From Furfurilactobacillus curtus (GTDB lineage Bacteria; Bacillota; Bacilli; Lactobacillales; Lactobacillaceae), in NCBI RefSeq assembly GCF_045862785.1, contig NZ_BQXO01000004.1:62001-126000 (forward strand): DNA of 64,000 nucleotides, read 5' to 3'. Below the pieces are notes generated by a model that searched no databases, was not told the origin of the DNA, and saw only the letters and a program-made list of their open reading frames with translations. Numbering within the stretch: the first letter of the stretch is position 1; every line of letters starts with the position of its first letter. This document shows positions 19,808-29,024 of this stretch, in pieces. Position numbers and translations under genes: made by a program.

Positions 19808-20728
19808 TTACACATTGAATAAAATACCAATACCCATCGCTAATGCAAAAGAAACGGTCAAAATGACGGAATTTTTAATAGCATAGACAAAACTTTTAGA
19901 CTTGATCATAACTGCACTAAAACGCAAATTATTCCGCCAAACTAACGGAAACGAAAGTAAGGCTAAGAGCGTTAGCTTCGGCAATAATCCAACTACGACA
20001 CTGGCCACGAGCATGAGGTAGCCGAGGCCGTAGCTCAGCCACCAGATGAGCAACATGAATCGTTGTCCCAACAATACAACGATTGTCTTGCGCCCATTAA
20101 GTCGGTCTTCTTCCACGTCACACAAATTATTAGCCAGCATAATATTACTAATTGCAAAAACCGCTAATCCCGAAGCTAAAAAGACGTGACCGGCCATTGT
20201 CCATGTCAACGCGTGCTGCGGTGCCAGATTGACGTAAACTGTGGCCAACATGATTAAATACCCCATGGTCACCCCGGAAAAGACCTCGCCAAACGGCGTG
20301 TGTGAAATGGGTAAAGGGCCGCCAGCGTAAAAATAACCAACGACATATCCAATTATCCCCAAGGTCAAAAACCAGCCGCTAGTCGCCCCCCATGTTAGCT
20401 TTGTAACCACTAGCCCCAAAATAGCAGCTATGCTGCTTAGTCCAAGGATGATTTCGACGGCTAATCGTACGGAAATTTGGTAGTGTCCGACAACATTAGT
20501 GATCTTTTTAAATGTTTGCTCATCTTTCGCATAGATAAAATCTTGAATATTGTCATTAGCATTAACCGCCATATGCATGAGCTCAATCACTACAAAAAGT
20601 AGCAAACTAACGCCCAAATGGAATGCGCGCGCGTTGTACCAGACATACAACAGCCCTATAATGAATGGCAAAATGCTCGCTACCATGGATTGAATTTCGA
20701 CAAATTCTAAAAAAACTTTTGGTTTCAT
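19808..20728 (-). CDS. menA: UbiA-family 1,4-dihydroxy-2-naphthoate polyprenyltransferase
   Basis: Membrane enzyme that attaches the polyprenyl tail to dihydroxynaphthoate to make demethylmenaquinone. Seen: about 8-9 TMs, a first Asp-rich motif in NANDNIQD (about residues 57-64) and a second in DVEEDRLNGRKT (about 205-216). Divergent from the polyprenyl diphosphate synthase that would supply its side chain. No other men genes are in the window, so the head group may be scavenged. Confidence 0.88.
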   Translation of the reverse strand: MKPKVFLEFVEIQSMVASILPFIIGLLYVWYNARAFHLGVSLLLFVVIELMHMAVNANDNIQDFIYAKDEQTFKKITNVVGHYQISVRLAVEIILGLSSIAAILGLVVTKLTWGATSGWFLTLGIIGYVVGYFYAGGPLPISHTPFGEVFSGVTMGYLIMLATVYVNLAPQHALTWTMAGHVFLASGLAVFAISNIMLANNLCDVEEDRLNGRKTIVVLLGQRFMLLIWWLSYGLGYLMLVASVVVGLLPKLTLLALLSFPLVWRNNLRFSAVMIKSKSFVYAIKNSVILTVSFALAMGIGILFNV

Positions 20729-20803
20729 ATATACTTAACCAACTCTCTGCAGTTTTTACTTTTGCCACATAAGGTCCTTGGTCAATTCGTCGAGGGGCTT
20801 ACA

Positions 20804-20833
20804 TTGACAAGCTTAATTCACTTCTTGTAGCAT
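20804..20833 (+). promoter_or_regulatory. Promoter of the polyprenyl diphosphate synthase
   Basis: TTGACA (20804-20809), 18-bp spacer, TAGCAT (20828-20833). The -10 is weak; the -35 is perfect. It lies 72 bp before the chosen start. Confidence 0.5.
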
Positions 20834-20904
20834 AAAACAGATAACTACTGGTGTCACGGCACTTTTCTTGTGACCCAATTGAGAAAGAAGAGGACCAATT
20901 GCAT

Positions 20905-21879
20905 ATGGCTTCGTCTCTTTGGCAACGATTTCCAACAATCAACGCACAACTTCAAGATCTGATCGCCTATTTGCCAACCTTAATCAAGTCGGGTAATCCC
21001 GCGATCGATAACCGAATGAAAAACCTGATTAGCTCTGGTGGTAAATTGCTGCGGCCTGGATTCTTCTATATGTTCGCCCAGCTGGGTCAAGCGGCTGATC
21101 CCAAACGATTGCGTTCGGCCGCTGCCGCCATTGAATTATTACATACTGCGACCTTGATCCATGATGATGTTCTCGATAATGCTGACCAACGCCACGGTCA
21201 GCCAGCACTGCAAATTGTCACCGGAAACCGAACGGCCATTTATGCCGGAGACTTTCTATTTACCAGCTACTTCACTGAAATTTTAAAAGCGGCGGAAACC
21301 CGCGAGCAAATCCAAACGGCTAATGATATTATGCGGACAATTTTAGTCGGTGAGCTAGATCAATTGGCGCTGAACTTTCATACCGATGCCACAATCAGGG
21401 CTTATTTGAATGAAATTGAAGGCAAAACTGCCCGTTTATTCTCGTTTGCCGCCGGCATGGGTGTTGCCCTAAGTCATGGCGATAAAGCAACGCAAACGGC
21501 CGCTGAATCAATCGGTCTGTCACTAGGAATGGCTTATCAGATACGCGATGATATTTTAGATATTATTGCTGACCCCACGGCCGCCTCCAAGCCCGTTCGC
21601 CATGATTTACGACAAGGCGTCTACACACTACCATTACTACTTGCTAGTCGTAAGGAACCGGATTGGTTTGAAAGCGCGCTTGCTCACCCAACCAACTTAA
21701 CTGACCAAGATGTTATCACGATTAACAATAAAATTATCGCACTAGACGGACCACAGGAGGCTGAACAACAAGTTCAAACTTATACGAGTCAGGCTCTAAA
21801 ACTCAGCCAATCATTGCCAGCCCCCATTGGTAATCAGTTGCAACACCTACTAACAACTTTGCTAACACGTAAATCGTAA
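20905..21879 (+). CDS. Polyprenyl diphosphate synthase (long-chain trans-isoprenyl)
   Basis: Condenses isopentenyl diphosphates into the chain used for menaquinone. Seen: first aspartate-rich motif DDVLDNADQRHGQ (about residue 85) and second motif QIRDDILDIIAD (about 210), both intact. The ATG at 20905 follows AGAGGA and gives 324 aa; an upstream GTG at 20851 has no ribosome site. Product chain length cannot be read with confidence. Divergent partner of menA. Confidence 0.9.
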   Translation: MASSLWQRFPTINAQLQDLIAYLPTLIKSGNPAIDNRMKNLISSGGKLLRPGFFYMFAQLGQAADPKRLRSAAAAIELLHTATLIHDDVLDNADQRHGQPALQIVTGNRTAIYAGDFLFTSYFTEILKAAETREQIQTANDIMRTILVGELDQLALNFHTDATIRAYLNEIEGKTARLFSFAAGMGVALSHGDKATQTAAESIGLSLGMAYQIRDDILDIIADPTAASKPVRHDLRQGVYTLPLLLASRKEPDWFESALAHPTNLTDQDVITINNKIIALDGPQEAEQQVQTYTSQALKLSQSLPAPIGNQLQHLLTTLLTRKS

Positions 21880-21976
21880 CGCGATTCAAAGCATCCACTA
21901 ATTTTCTTTTCGCACCTTGAGCGGTAGCATTCGCCACTAAGGATGAGTAAAATGAACTTAATACCGACAACAAAAC

Positions 21977-22002
21977 GAGTTTAACGAAAACAGTTTAAAC
22001 TC
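21977..22002 (+). promoter_or_regulatory. AT-rich hairpin before the GT-C gene
   Basis: GAGTTTAA / TTAAACTC stem with a 10-nt loop, followed by CTTTTT and directly by the AGGAGG site at 22012. It could be a weak terminator for the synthase or an attenuator for the next gene. Confidence 0.35.
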
Positions 22003-22025
22003 ACTTTTTAAAGGAGGGGCTTGTC

Positions 22026-24140
22026 ATTCAACTTGCATTGCGTCGAGCGGTAGCTGCCATCACCGCAATTGTTTTTGGCATTATTTTTTTCACCGCGCTT
22101 GCTCGCCAAACTGGTGATGTTAGTGGTGCATTATGGCTACTACCCTCCAGTTTATTTTTCATGTCCTTAACGGTCGGTGTCTTCATGGTCGTGATTAACT
22201 TGTGGCTTGGACGGCTATCCAATCGTTGGTCGAATTGGATCAGTCTCGTCATTTTAGTCGTTGCAATTGTCATTCAAGGATATATGGCGTTTAGCTTTGT
22301 CGGAATTGGTTCTAACGACCCCGCCTTAATTCGTCTGCAAGCCATGAACTTGGCTAATGGCTCTCGCCACTGGTTTAATTATTTCACTTGGTATCCACAT
22401 AATGTCAACCTGACCATTGTTTTAGCTTGGTTAATTCAACTATTTCATGTCAAATCAACGCTAGCGGTCGGTTATCTGCTCAACATCGTAAACTTTATCC
22501 TCATTGATTTCACCTTGATCATGAGCTGGCGTCTGATCAAACGTTACGTAGCCACCAGTTCGGCGGCTATGTTTGCCTTACTTGCTGCTAGCTTTGCACC
22601 ATTTTATTGGTTTGCGCTAACCTTTTATGTCGATAGCATCGCTGTCGTGATCCCGCTGATGATGATTATCTTACTCAACCGTTATTTTGCCCGTCACGAT
22701 CCCATCGGCAAGATGACCTATGCTGGATGGATGGCACTAACCTTTACTTTAGGCTATCTAGTCAAACCAAATCTGTTAATTGTTCCAATTGCCATCTTTC
22801 TATATTGGTGCCTAGCTGCTAGGATTAATCGCACCTCTGTGATCCGCGGACTGGCTGGACTTGCCGTCTTCTTAGTGATCTGGTTTGCTGGTGTTGGCGT
22901 CAGTCACGTCGTGCAAACTGACTATGGTTATCGCCTCAATCAAAGTAAAAAACTCCCGACCGCGAGTTGGGCAGTCATGGGGTTAAATGCAGATAGTGGT
23001 GGACAGTTCACTGAAACTGACGCTAAACAAATGAGTGGAAATTCACCCAAAGCCAACCAACGGGCAACCCAAAGATTAGCTCACCAACGCCTGACAGAAT
23101 TAGGTGTTTGGGGCGTGGTTAAGCAAGGATATCAGAAGACAATGAATATGTGGTCAACTGGAAATTTAACCATGTTCCAATCACCAGATCAATTTTTCAA
23201 ACAACCAACATTCTATCAGGTACACAAAAACAAGCTCCAATTTTTGGCAATTAACCTCACCCAGATCATTTATATTACGGTGCTTGGTGCCCTTTTGATT
23301 GGCTCGCTATTTGAAATGCTCTCTCCAAGACGCAATCAAGTCTTGTTTTACGAATTAATTGTGCTTGGCATTTACACTATGCATACGATCTTCTGGACAG
23401 TTGATCCGCACTTTGCGTACATGACATTACCACTACTCTTCATGATGGCGGCAACCGGCTTACATGATATCAGTGATCTATTGCGACAGTTCTTTGCTCA
23501 TCCAGCTTATGGCGAGCGTGGTCGTACATGGACCGGCATTGTCGTCTTGCTCATCTTTGCAATTGGTTTAGGCTATGCAGATCATCATAATCGTCAACCG
23601 CTCGTTGAAACCGCTGTGACGCAAACACAAGTGGTTAGTTCGCAACTTGTTTCTAACTACGCCCAACGAGATTTGTTAACCATCAAACCACATCACTCGA
23701 TCGTTCAACCAGTTGTCGCCAATCGACCATTCAGTCAGTTAACGCTACCAGAGGTCACAAATCAGTCCGATAAACTGTCCGTCGGACTGCAATTGAATGG
23801 TCACACGCTCTATCAATGGTCGGCCGATGATATCGATGCAGGGTTGGCAAACACACTGCAAGATCCTGGGCATTATACGTTAAAAATTACCAACTATACG
23901 GATCATTCCTTCAGCCTGCCGACGACAGCTAGTCCCTATCTGCCACTAACTGAGCGTTCGATCAATGGACATCCAGCCCATTACTTGCGTTATCGTGTTC
24001 TAAATGTGTTCAGTACACCCATTATTACAAACAAACAATATCAATTATTGTTCATTAGTTTCGCTATCCTAGCAATCATTAGCGCGTTAGGATTGGAATA
24101 TTGGCCAGATCCAAACTGGCAAGAGCCAAGCCTTGATTAA
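22026..24140 (+). CDS. GT-C-like multi-pass membrane glycosyltransferase, unusual start
   Basis: About 704 aa if read from 22026. Seen: about 11-12 TMs to residue ~500 and a C-terminal extracytoplasmic domain (about 520-680) closed by one TM. The first outer loop holds GIGSNDPALIRLQ, like the acidic catalytic loop of GT-C mannosyl/arabinosyl transferases. Probable substrate is a polyprenyl-phosphate sugar (inference). No ATG/GTG/TTG sits at normal distance from the strong AAGGAGGGG site: the in-frame codon 8 nt after AGGAGG is ATT at 22026, and the first in-frame TTG (22038) is 20 nt away. Confidence 0.7.
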   Translation: MQLALRRAVAAITAIVFGIIFFTALARQTGDVSGALWLLPSSLFFMSLTVGVFMVVINLWLGRLSNRWSNWISLVILVVAIVIQGYMAFSFVGIGSNDPALIRLQAMNLANGSRHWFNYFTWYPHNVNLTIVLAWLIQLFHVKSTLAVGYLLNIVNFILIDFTLIMSWRLIKRYVATSSAAMFALLAASFAPFYWFALTFYVDSIAVVIPLMMIILLNRYFARHDPIGKMTYAGWMALTFTLGYLVKPNLLIVPIAIFLYWCLAARINRTSVIRGLAGLAVFLVIWFAGVGVSHVVQTDYGYRLNQSKKLPTASWAVMGLNADSGGQFTETDAKQMSGNSPKANQRATQRLAHQRLTELGVWGVVKQGYQKTMNMWSTGNLTMFQSPDQFFKQPTFYQVHKNKLQFLAINLTQIIYITVLGALLIGSLFEMLSPRRNQVLFYELIVLGIYTMHTIFWTVDPHFAYMTLPLLFMMAATGLHDISDLLRQFFAHPAYGERGRTWTGIVVLLIFAIGLGYADHHNRQPLVETAVTQTQVVSSQLVSNYAQRDLLTIKPHHSIVQPVVANRPFSQLTLPEVTNQSDKLSVGLQLNGHTLYQWSADDIDAGLANTLQDPGHYTLKITNYTDHSFSLPTTASPYLPLTERSINGHPAHYLRYRVLNVFSTPIITNKQYQLLFISFAILAIISALGLEYWPDPNWQEPSLD

Positions 24141-24164
24141 TTAAGCTATCGCGCCGAAAAGTTC

Positions 24165-24234
24165 AAGACAAAAGTAAACTACTATCAATACACAAGAACG
24201 GGACGTCAGTCAATTCGACTGACGTCCCGTTCTT
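24165..24234. repeat. Intergenic repeat element, copy C with perfect 18-bp inverted repeat
   Basis: AAGACAAAAG near 24165-24174, then arms AAGAACGGGACGTCAGTC (24194-24211) and their exact complement (24217-24234) around AATTC. It lies between convergent genes. No T run follows on either side, so it is not a classic terminator. Confidence 0.5.
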
Positions 24235-24283
24235 GCGTAAATGTGCACATTTCCATCCATGATAGCTCCCACCCGCTCTTTGA

Positions 24284-24580
24284 CTAACCATCTTCTCGAT
24301 TAAGCCAGGTCTTTGCCTCTGATGATAGAAATGGCGCCAATCGACGCCGAACTACTTGTCGCTGCGCAAAACTCACCAATTGATTAGTCGGTTGTTCCAC
24401 GACTTTCGCTGCGGCTAATTGACTAGCAAACTGTAAATCCGCTACCGTGATGTAACTGACAAATAACGGATTATCCAAAACAATGGCTTGCCAATCATTA
24501 TTCAGTATTGATCGCGCACGAAGATAACTAGGTTCAAGATTAACAACAGCCGCCCACTGTTTTTCAGAAAGCTGAATCAC
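24284..24580 (-). CDS. 98-aa protein of unknown function, third gene of the MoxR-VWA triad
   Basis: Not recognised. Soluble, mixed charge, predicted mostly helical from its Leu/Ala pattern, with no Cys pairs or signal. It overlaps the VWA gene by 4 bp (ATGA), so it is coupled to it and very likely works with it. It is followed by the inverted-repeat element C. Confidence 0.65.
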   Translation of the reverse strand: MIQLSEKQWAAVVNLEPSYLRARSILNNDWQAIVLDNPLFVSYITVADLQFASQLAAAKVVEQPTNQLVSFAQRQVVRRRLAPFLSSEAKTWLNREDG

Positions 24581-25941
24581 TTAATTTCACCCCCATCACG
24601 CGTTAATGGAAAAACCCAACCGGGTGGTGATTGAACACTCAGCTCATGCCCAGCCGTGACTAACCACAAAACTCGTGTAAAGCCTTCCGCTGTGATCACT
24701 GATTCTCCCTGTCCATCCGTTAACACTAATACGATTGGTGGCTGCTCCCACTTAACCTGACTGGCTAAATAATCAAATATCGCTTGAAAACGCGTACCAC
24801 CACCTACCTGACGTCGAAAAAAATCTGTCGGTAATTTAATCTGACCGGCTGCTAATGTCACTGACCGTTGCACGTCAGCGTCAAAAAATAGAACCGTGAT
24901 GGATGCTGGTGTCGCTCGCATAATCGCCTGCACCGTCGTTAAAAATGTTGTCAATGTGTCCAAGTCAATGGACGCTGACTCATCAACTGCAATGACCAGC
25001 TCAGCCACTCGTCGTTGTAATTGTCCTGGTAATTCCATTCGGTAAGGTTGCCGTCGATTAAAGCGCGCGTAACTGGTTTGTTGCCCCAAAGGCATAGAAC
25101 CAGTAAGTCTAGCCAGCCACGCCTGCCACGGCTGGTTTTGCCATCGGTGCCTTAACCGGGAAATTTGCGCGGTGACGGTACTTGGCAGTCGACCTCGCTG
25201 CACGGACGTTGTTTGTGCAAGGGCCTGCCGTAATAAGCAGTAAATTTGCTCATTTGCCTGTTGATTATTATGGTGCGATAACGTCTGCCAAGTGCTTGGA
25301 TCATCGACGAGTTGACTAGTTATCGACTTAATTTGGTCTAAGCGATGGCGACCATTCCTACGCTGTGAAACGGCGGTTGGCTGACGGCTGAGTGAATCAT
25401 TGAACTTTGCTTGCTTGGCATCAGCTGAACTATCAGGATCAGCCGATTGAGAAGAACTTTCCCGTAAAGCCTTTAGATAAAGTTGTGAATCTGCATTAGC
25501 TGGTAAATGACGACCAAGCTGCTGATTCAACGCGGCTAACGTCCACGTTTGCGGTAAAGGATGATTCATCATTTGATTGACGGCAACATCGGTGGCGATT
25601 GCCACTGTAGCGACATCAGCTTCAAAGGCGTAACGCAGTGGATGTTCCCATAAGAGATGCAGACTGAGGTGTATCAACATCGCCTGGATTTCATCAACAT
25701 TAACAACCGTCGACCAGCATCGATCGTTAATCAATAAGCCTAGTTGCGGTCCTTGCCATCCTAGAGCAAACAACGTACTGGCCGTACTTTCATAACGTCG
25801 TGGCAATTGAACGAGTAAATGACCATAAAATGGCTGTTCCCGCATGAAGGTCGCTAACAAATCGCTGACGAATGGTTCACTATCACCGGTTCTAACAGAA
25901 TTCTGTTGTAAATGATGCAATTGCTGATCTAAATTTGCCAT
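24577..25941 (-). CDS. VWA-like protein with degenerate metallopeptidase domain (DUF2201-like)
   Basis: 454 aa. Seen: an N-terminal region (about 60-160) like the DUF2201 putative metallopeptidase domain but with IHLSLHLLWEHPLR where HExxH would be, so the catalytic Glu is absent. A charged linker covers about 165-210 and a C-terminal VWA-like domain about 320-450 with an intact MIDAS motif AVDESASIDLDT, then VLTDGQGES. Partner of the MoxR ATPase immediately upstream, an arrangement used elsewhere for chelatase- or chaperone-like assembly of metal centres. The client is unknown. Confidence 0.75.
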   Translation of the reverse strand: MANLDQQLHHLQQNSVRTGDSEPFVSDLLATFMREQPFYGHLLVQLPRRYESTASTLFALGWQGPQLGLLINDRCWSTVVNVDEIQAMLIHLSLHLLWEHPLRYAFEADVATVAIATDVAVNQMMNHPLPQTWTLAALNQQLGRHLPANADSQLYLKALRESSSQSADPDSSADAKQAKFNDSLSRQPTAVSQRRNGRHRLDQIKSITSQLVDDPSTWQTLSHHNNQQANEQIYCLLRQALAQTTSVQRGRLPSTVTAQISRLRHRWQNQPWQAWLARLTGSMPLGQQTSYARFNRRQPYRMELPGQLQRRVAELVIAVDESASIDLDTLTTFLTTVQAIMRATPASITVLFFDADVQRSVTLAAGQIKLPTDFFRRQVGGGTRFQAIFDYLASQVKWEQPPIVLVLTDGQGESVITAEGFTRVLWLVTAGHELSVQSPPGWVFPLTRDGGEIK

Positions 25942-25950
25942 TGGGCGCTT

Positions 25951-27111
25951 TCAATCTCCCACATTTATACGTCGTAACACTAATTGTAATAATTGCCGGC
26001 TGGCCGCTTGATCGGCCGCCTGTAGCGCCGCCAACCATTTTGGCTGCTGACTTAGGGTAGTCGACACAGCAACTTGACCATCAATTGGCAACAATTGAAT
26101 CAACGCTTGCAATCGCGCCGCATTCACAGACTGGCTTAGTGGAAAGTCTTCAGTCATCCCTGCCGTAACTAACAAAGCTTGTTGTTGAGCAACTGATAAT
26201 TGGGTAAATCGGGTTTGCAAGGAGGCTGGTAAGGGGGAGTCCAGTTCTTCATAAAGTTCGGGAACTGTCAATGTTTGATTCAACCAGGCGTGGAAACGTG
26301 ATCCGACCGTCTCGCCAAGATCACCTAAAATGACTTCAAATTGCACAGCTTGTTGGACAGGTTTAGATAATCCGTCTAATGCTCGTAAATTGTTAGCAAC
26401 CCGCGTCCAAGCCCGAGGCGTCGGATACAAATCTGCGTCAGGATGTAACGGACGTAAATCATCAGGATATTCACGTAAATAATTTTGCACACGCCGATCA
26501 ATGTTAGCTTGCCCCTGATCATTTATTTGCTTTGCCCACTGCAACCAATCGTCGAGATTTACTTGCATGACCAACCGCGTCGTCCGATCTTTAATTGCAT
26601 CATCGCCGGCAGTCACTCCGTAGAAATGATCGTCAAACCCGTTCATCGTCGCATCCGGATTGGCTGCTAAAATCAATTTCACCTGTTGCGGCAAGGTAAG
26701 TGTATTGATTTGGCGTTGCAATACCAGATTCATCAGCTCACTTTGAACCGCTTGCGAACCACGATTGAATTCATCAAGAAACCAAATGATCGGTTGTTGC
26801 GGATGAGTTTGCGCATACTGAATCAATTCAATAAGCGTATGCGCATAACCATACTGCACATCCGCAAGTCGCCCATATGATGTGGTTTGAACAAAACTAG
26901 CTTCGGTTAACGGCGGCACTGGAATCGCGAGATCCCCCTTTTCAGACAGACTAACCACCGTCGTAAATAATTTAGCACCCATTGAGGCTGCCACATCAGC
27001 GACTAACGCTGATTTACCGATACCGGCTTCTCCCACAATGTTAGGAACATTGCCGGCTTCAATAATCGCAGGAATGACCGTTTTTAATGCTTGATAAGAT
27101 AACGCCAACAC
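25951..27111 (-). CDS. MoxR-type AAA+ ATPase
   Basis: 386-aa AAA+ ATPase. Seen: Walker A GEAGIGKSAL (about residue 27-36), Walker B WFLDEFNRGSQAVQSEL (about 110), sensor-1 LILAANPDATMNG. The start is GTG at 27111 or the next TTG at 27108, 5 or 8 nt after AGGAGG. First gene of a three-gene unit with the VWA and 98-aa genes. It lies next to cydABDC, so a role in oxidase or envelope complex assembly is possible but not shown. Confidence 0.8.
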   Translation of the reverse strand: MLALSYQALKTVIPAIIEAGNVPNIVGEAGIGKSALVADVAASMGAKLFTTVVSLSEKGDLAIPVPPLTEASFVQTTSYGRLADVQYGYAHTLIELIQYAQTHPQQPIIWFLDEFNRGSQAVQSELMNLVLQRQINTLTLPQQVKLILAANPDATMNGFDDHFYGVTAGDDAIKDRTTRLVMQVNLDDWLQWAKQINDQGQANIDRRVQNYLREYPDDLRPLHPDADLYPTPRAWTRVANNLRALDGLSKPVQQAVQFEVILGDLGETVGSRFHAWLNQTLTVPELYEELDSPLPASLQTRFTQLSVAQQQALLVTAGMTEDFPLSQSVNAARLQALIQLLPIDGQVAVSTTLSQQPKWLAALQAADQAASRQLLQLVLRRINVGD

Positions 27112-27210
27112 TAAATCCTCCTCGTCTATTTCAGTCGTGTCCTCATTATAGTCGTTTCCAGCTTAAAGCACCTAAACAAACGACACAGGTCAACGGCCGC
27201 TTACAACAAA

Positions 27211-27250
27211 AAGCCACTAGAATTAGCAAAAGCACTAATTATAGCGGCTT
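27211..27250 (-). terminator. Terminator after cydC
   Basis: Imperfect long stem AAGCC-CTA-AATTAG / CTAATT-TAG-GGCTT, followed by T5 on the minus strand. Confidence 0.75.
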
Positions 27251-27275
27251 AATAACCATTAACTGGCAGAATTTT

Positions 27276-29024
27276 TCAATCAGTCCGACCCTTATCTAAA
27301 TTATAAAGGCGCCGGAATCGTGCACTCGTTTGATATAGCTCATGCGGCTCACCAGCCAGTTCAAACTGACCATCCTCCATAAAACGAACGGATTTAACGT
27401 GCGTAATCCCCTCTAAATGGTGGGTCACCCAGATAATTGTTTTATCGGCCAATAAATCAAAGACCGTATTCAACAACTCGTGTTCAGTAATTGGATCCAG
27501 GCTAACAGTCGGTTCATCTAAAATGATGATTGGTGCGTCCTGCAACAGAATTCGGGCCAATGCAAAGCGCTGTCGTTCACCACCCGAAAAACGCGCCCCA
27601 GCTTCATCTACGACGGTATTTTCACCATCAGGCAGACTGGCGACTAAACCATCTAATTCAACCGCCTTCAAGGCCGCACGCACTTGTTCATCCGTTGCGT
27701 TTAGATTTCCTAGGCGCACATTATTGAGAATCGTTGTATTAAACAAGTATGGTTGTTGATCTAGCACACCAAATAATTGACCACGTTGCTCCTGTAGCGC
27801 AGCAATCGGAATTCCATTGACGGTAACGGTTCCGTTAGTGGGGGTCTCATCGCCTAAAACCAATTTAAGTAACGTGGACTTGCCCGTCCCAGAAGGGCCA
27901 AGTAACGCAACTTTATCGCCGCGATCGATGGTCCAATTGAGATGGTCTAACACCGGTCGGCTAGCTGATTCATATTGAAATGAGGTCTCCTTTAGTTCGA
28001 GCGTTTCAAAATCTGCCACAGCTAACTGTTGTTGTGGAATCGTCTCAGGTACTGTTTGATCCAATTGATTGACACGTTTAATCGAATCTTGGTAGACCGG
28101 CCATTCTGAAACTCCTTGTGGCAATGAGGCGAAAGCATCAGTGGCCGGAAAAATGGCTAAGACAAAAGCTGCAATCCAATTGATGGCAAGATGCGTTGTA
28201 TTAAAATAATTTCCCGCCCAGTAAATCATACAAATTGCAATGACACCGATAACGAGTTGTACAACTAAATCACGCCACCACTGAAATTTATCATCTGTAT
28301 CTTGCAACTTTCCCATCGCTTTAATGGGCGTTAGCTGACGCTCCATAAAATCGGTCTGCCGCCCAGAGATCATCCAATCGCCGACGCCTAAGACAGCATC
28401 CGTCATTGCAGTATACAACTGTTGCTGGGTTTGCTTTTGCTTGAACTCGCGAGCACCATTCAATGCAACCGAAGCTAAGGGCATAATGATGACAATCACA
28501 CCGAGCAATAGAAACATTAACCCAGCAAACGCCCAGCTAAAGGTACCTAATGCGATAATGACAAAAAGATATAACCCCCAGCCCACGATCAGTGGAAATA
28601 CGGTGCGCAAATACAGATTTTCAATATGGTTAATATCTTCAGCTAGTAGCCCGAGAATGTCTCCTGTTTGATGACGCTGACGAATCGCGACAGCATCCCG
28701 TTCTACAGATTGATAAAGTTTCTTACGAAAATCCGAGACAATTCGCAACACCCAGTTATGACTGGTTAAGCGCTCTGCATATTTAAAAGATGGTCGTGCA
28801 ATCCCGAAAGCCCGTACCAACACCGTCGTCGCATAAATCAGCATAATATTAAAAGGATGCTGTGCGGCCCGGCTAATTAAATAACCAGAGGTGAACATTA
28901 AGGCTGATCCGGTAATCGTCGTCAAAATTCCCAGTAGCAATACAGTCACTAACAAGGCACGATACTTACGTAGGTATGGCATGACCCATGAGTCATGACG
29001 AAATGTGTCAAAAAAACCCTTCAT
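27276..29024 (-). CDS. cydC: Thiol reductant ABC exporter subunit CydC
   Basis: Half of the heterodimeric CydDC exporter of glutathione/cysteine needed to assemble cytochrome bd. Seen: six TMs in residues 1-310 starting YLRKYRALLVTVLLLG, then an ABC domain with GPSGTGKST, signature FSGGERQRFALA and IILDEPTVSLD. 582 aa. It overlaps cydD by 4 bp and ends the cyd operon. Confidence 0.92.
   Translation of the reverse strand: MKGFFDTFRHDSWVMPYLRKYRALLVTVLLLGILTTITGSALMFTSGYLISRAAQHPFNIMLIYATTVLVRAFGIARPSFKYAERLTSHNWVLRIVSDFRKKLYQSVERDAVAIRQRHQTGDILGLLAEDINHIENLYLRTVFPLIVGWGLYLFVIIALGTFSWAFAGLMFLLLGVIVIIMPLASVALNGAREFKQKQTQQQLYTAMTDAVLGVGDWMISGRQTDFMERQLTPIKAMGKLQDTDDKFQWWRDLVVQLVIGVIAICMIYWAGNYFNTTHLAINWIAAFVLAIFPATDAFASLPQGVSEWPVYQDSIKRVNQLDQTVPETIPQQQLAVADFETLELKETSFQYESASRPVLDHLNWTIDRGDKVALLGPSGTGKSTLLKLVLGDETPTNGTVTVNGIPIAALQEQRGQLFGVLDQQPYLFNTTILNNVRLGNLNATDEQVRAALKAVELDGLVASLPDGENTVVDEAGARFSGGERQRFALARILLQDAPIIILDEPTVSLDPITEHELLNTVFDLLADKTIIWVTHHLEGITHVKSVRFMEDGQFELAGEPHELYQTSARFRRLYNLDKGRTD

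Noticed and set aside
25450..25650. Zinc metallopeptidase active site in the VWA protein
   Set aside because: The place of HExxH reads HLSLH; without the Glu, peptidase activity is unlikely.
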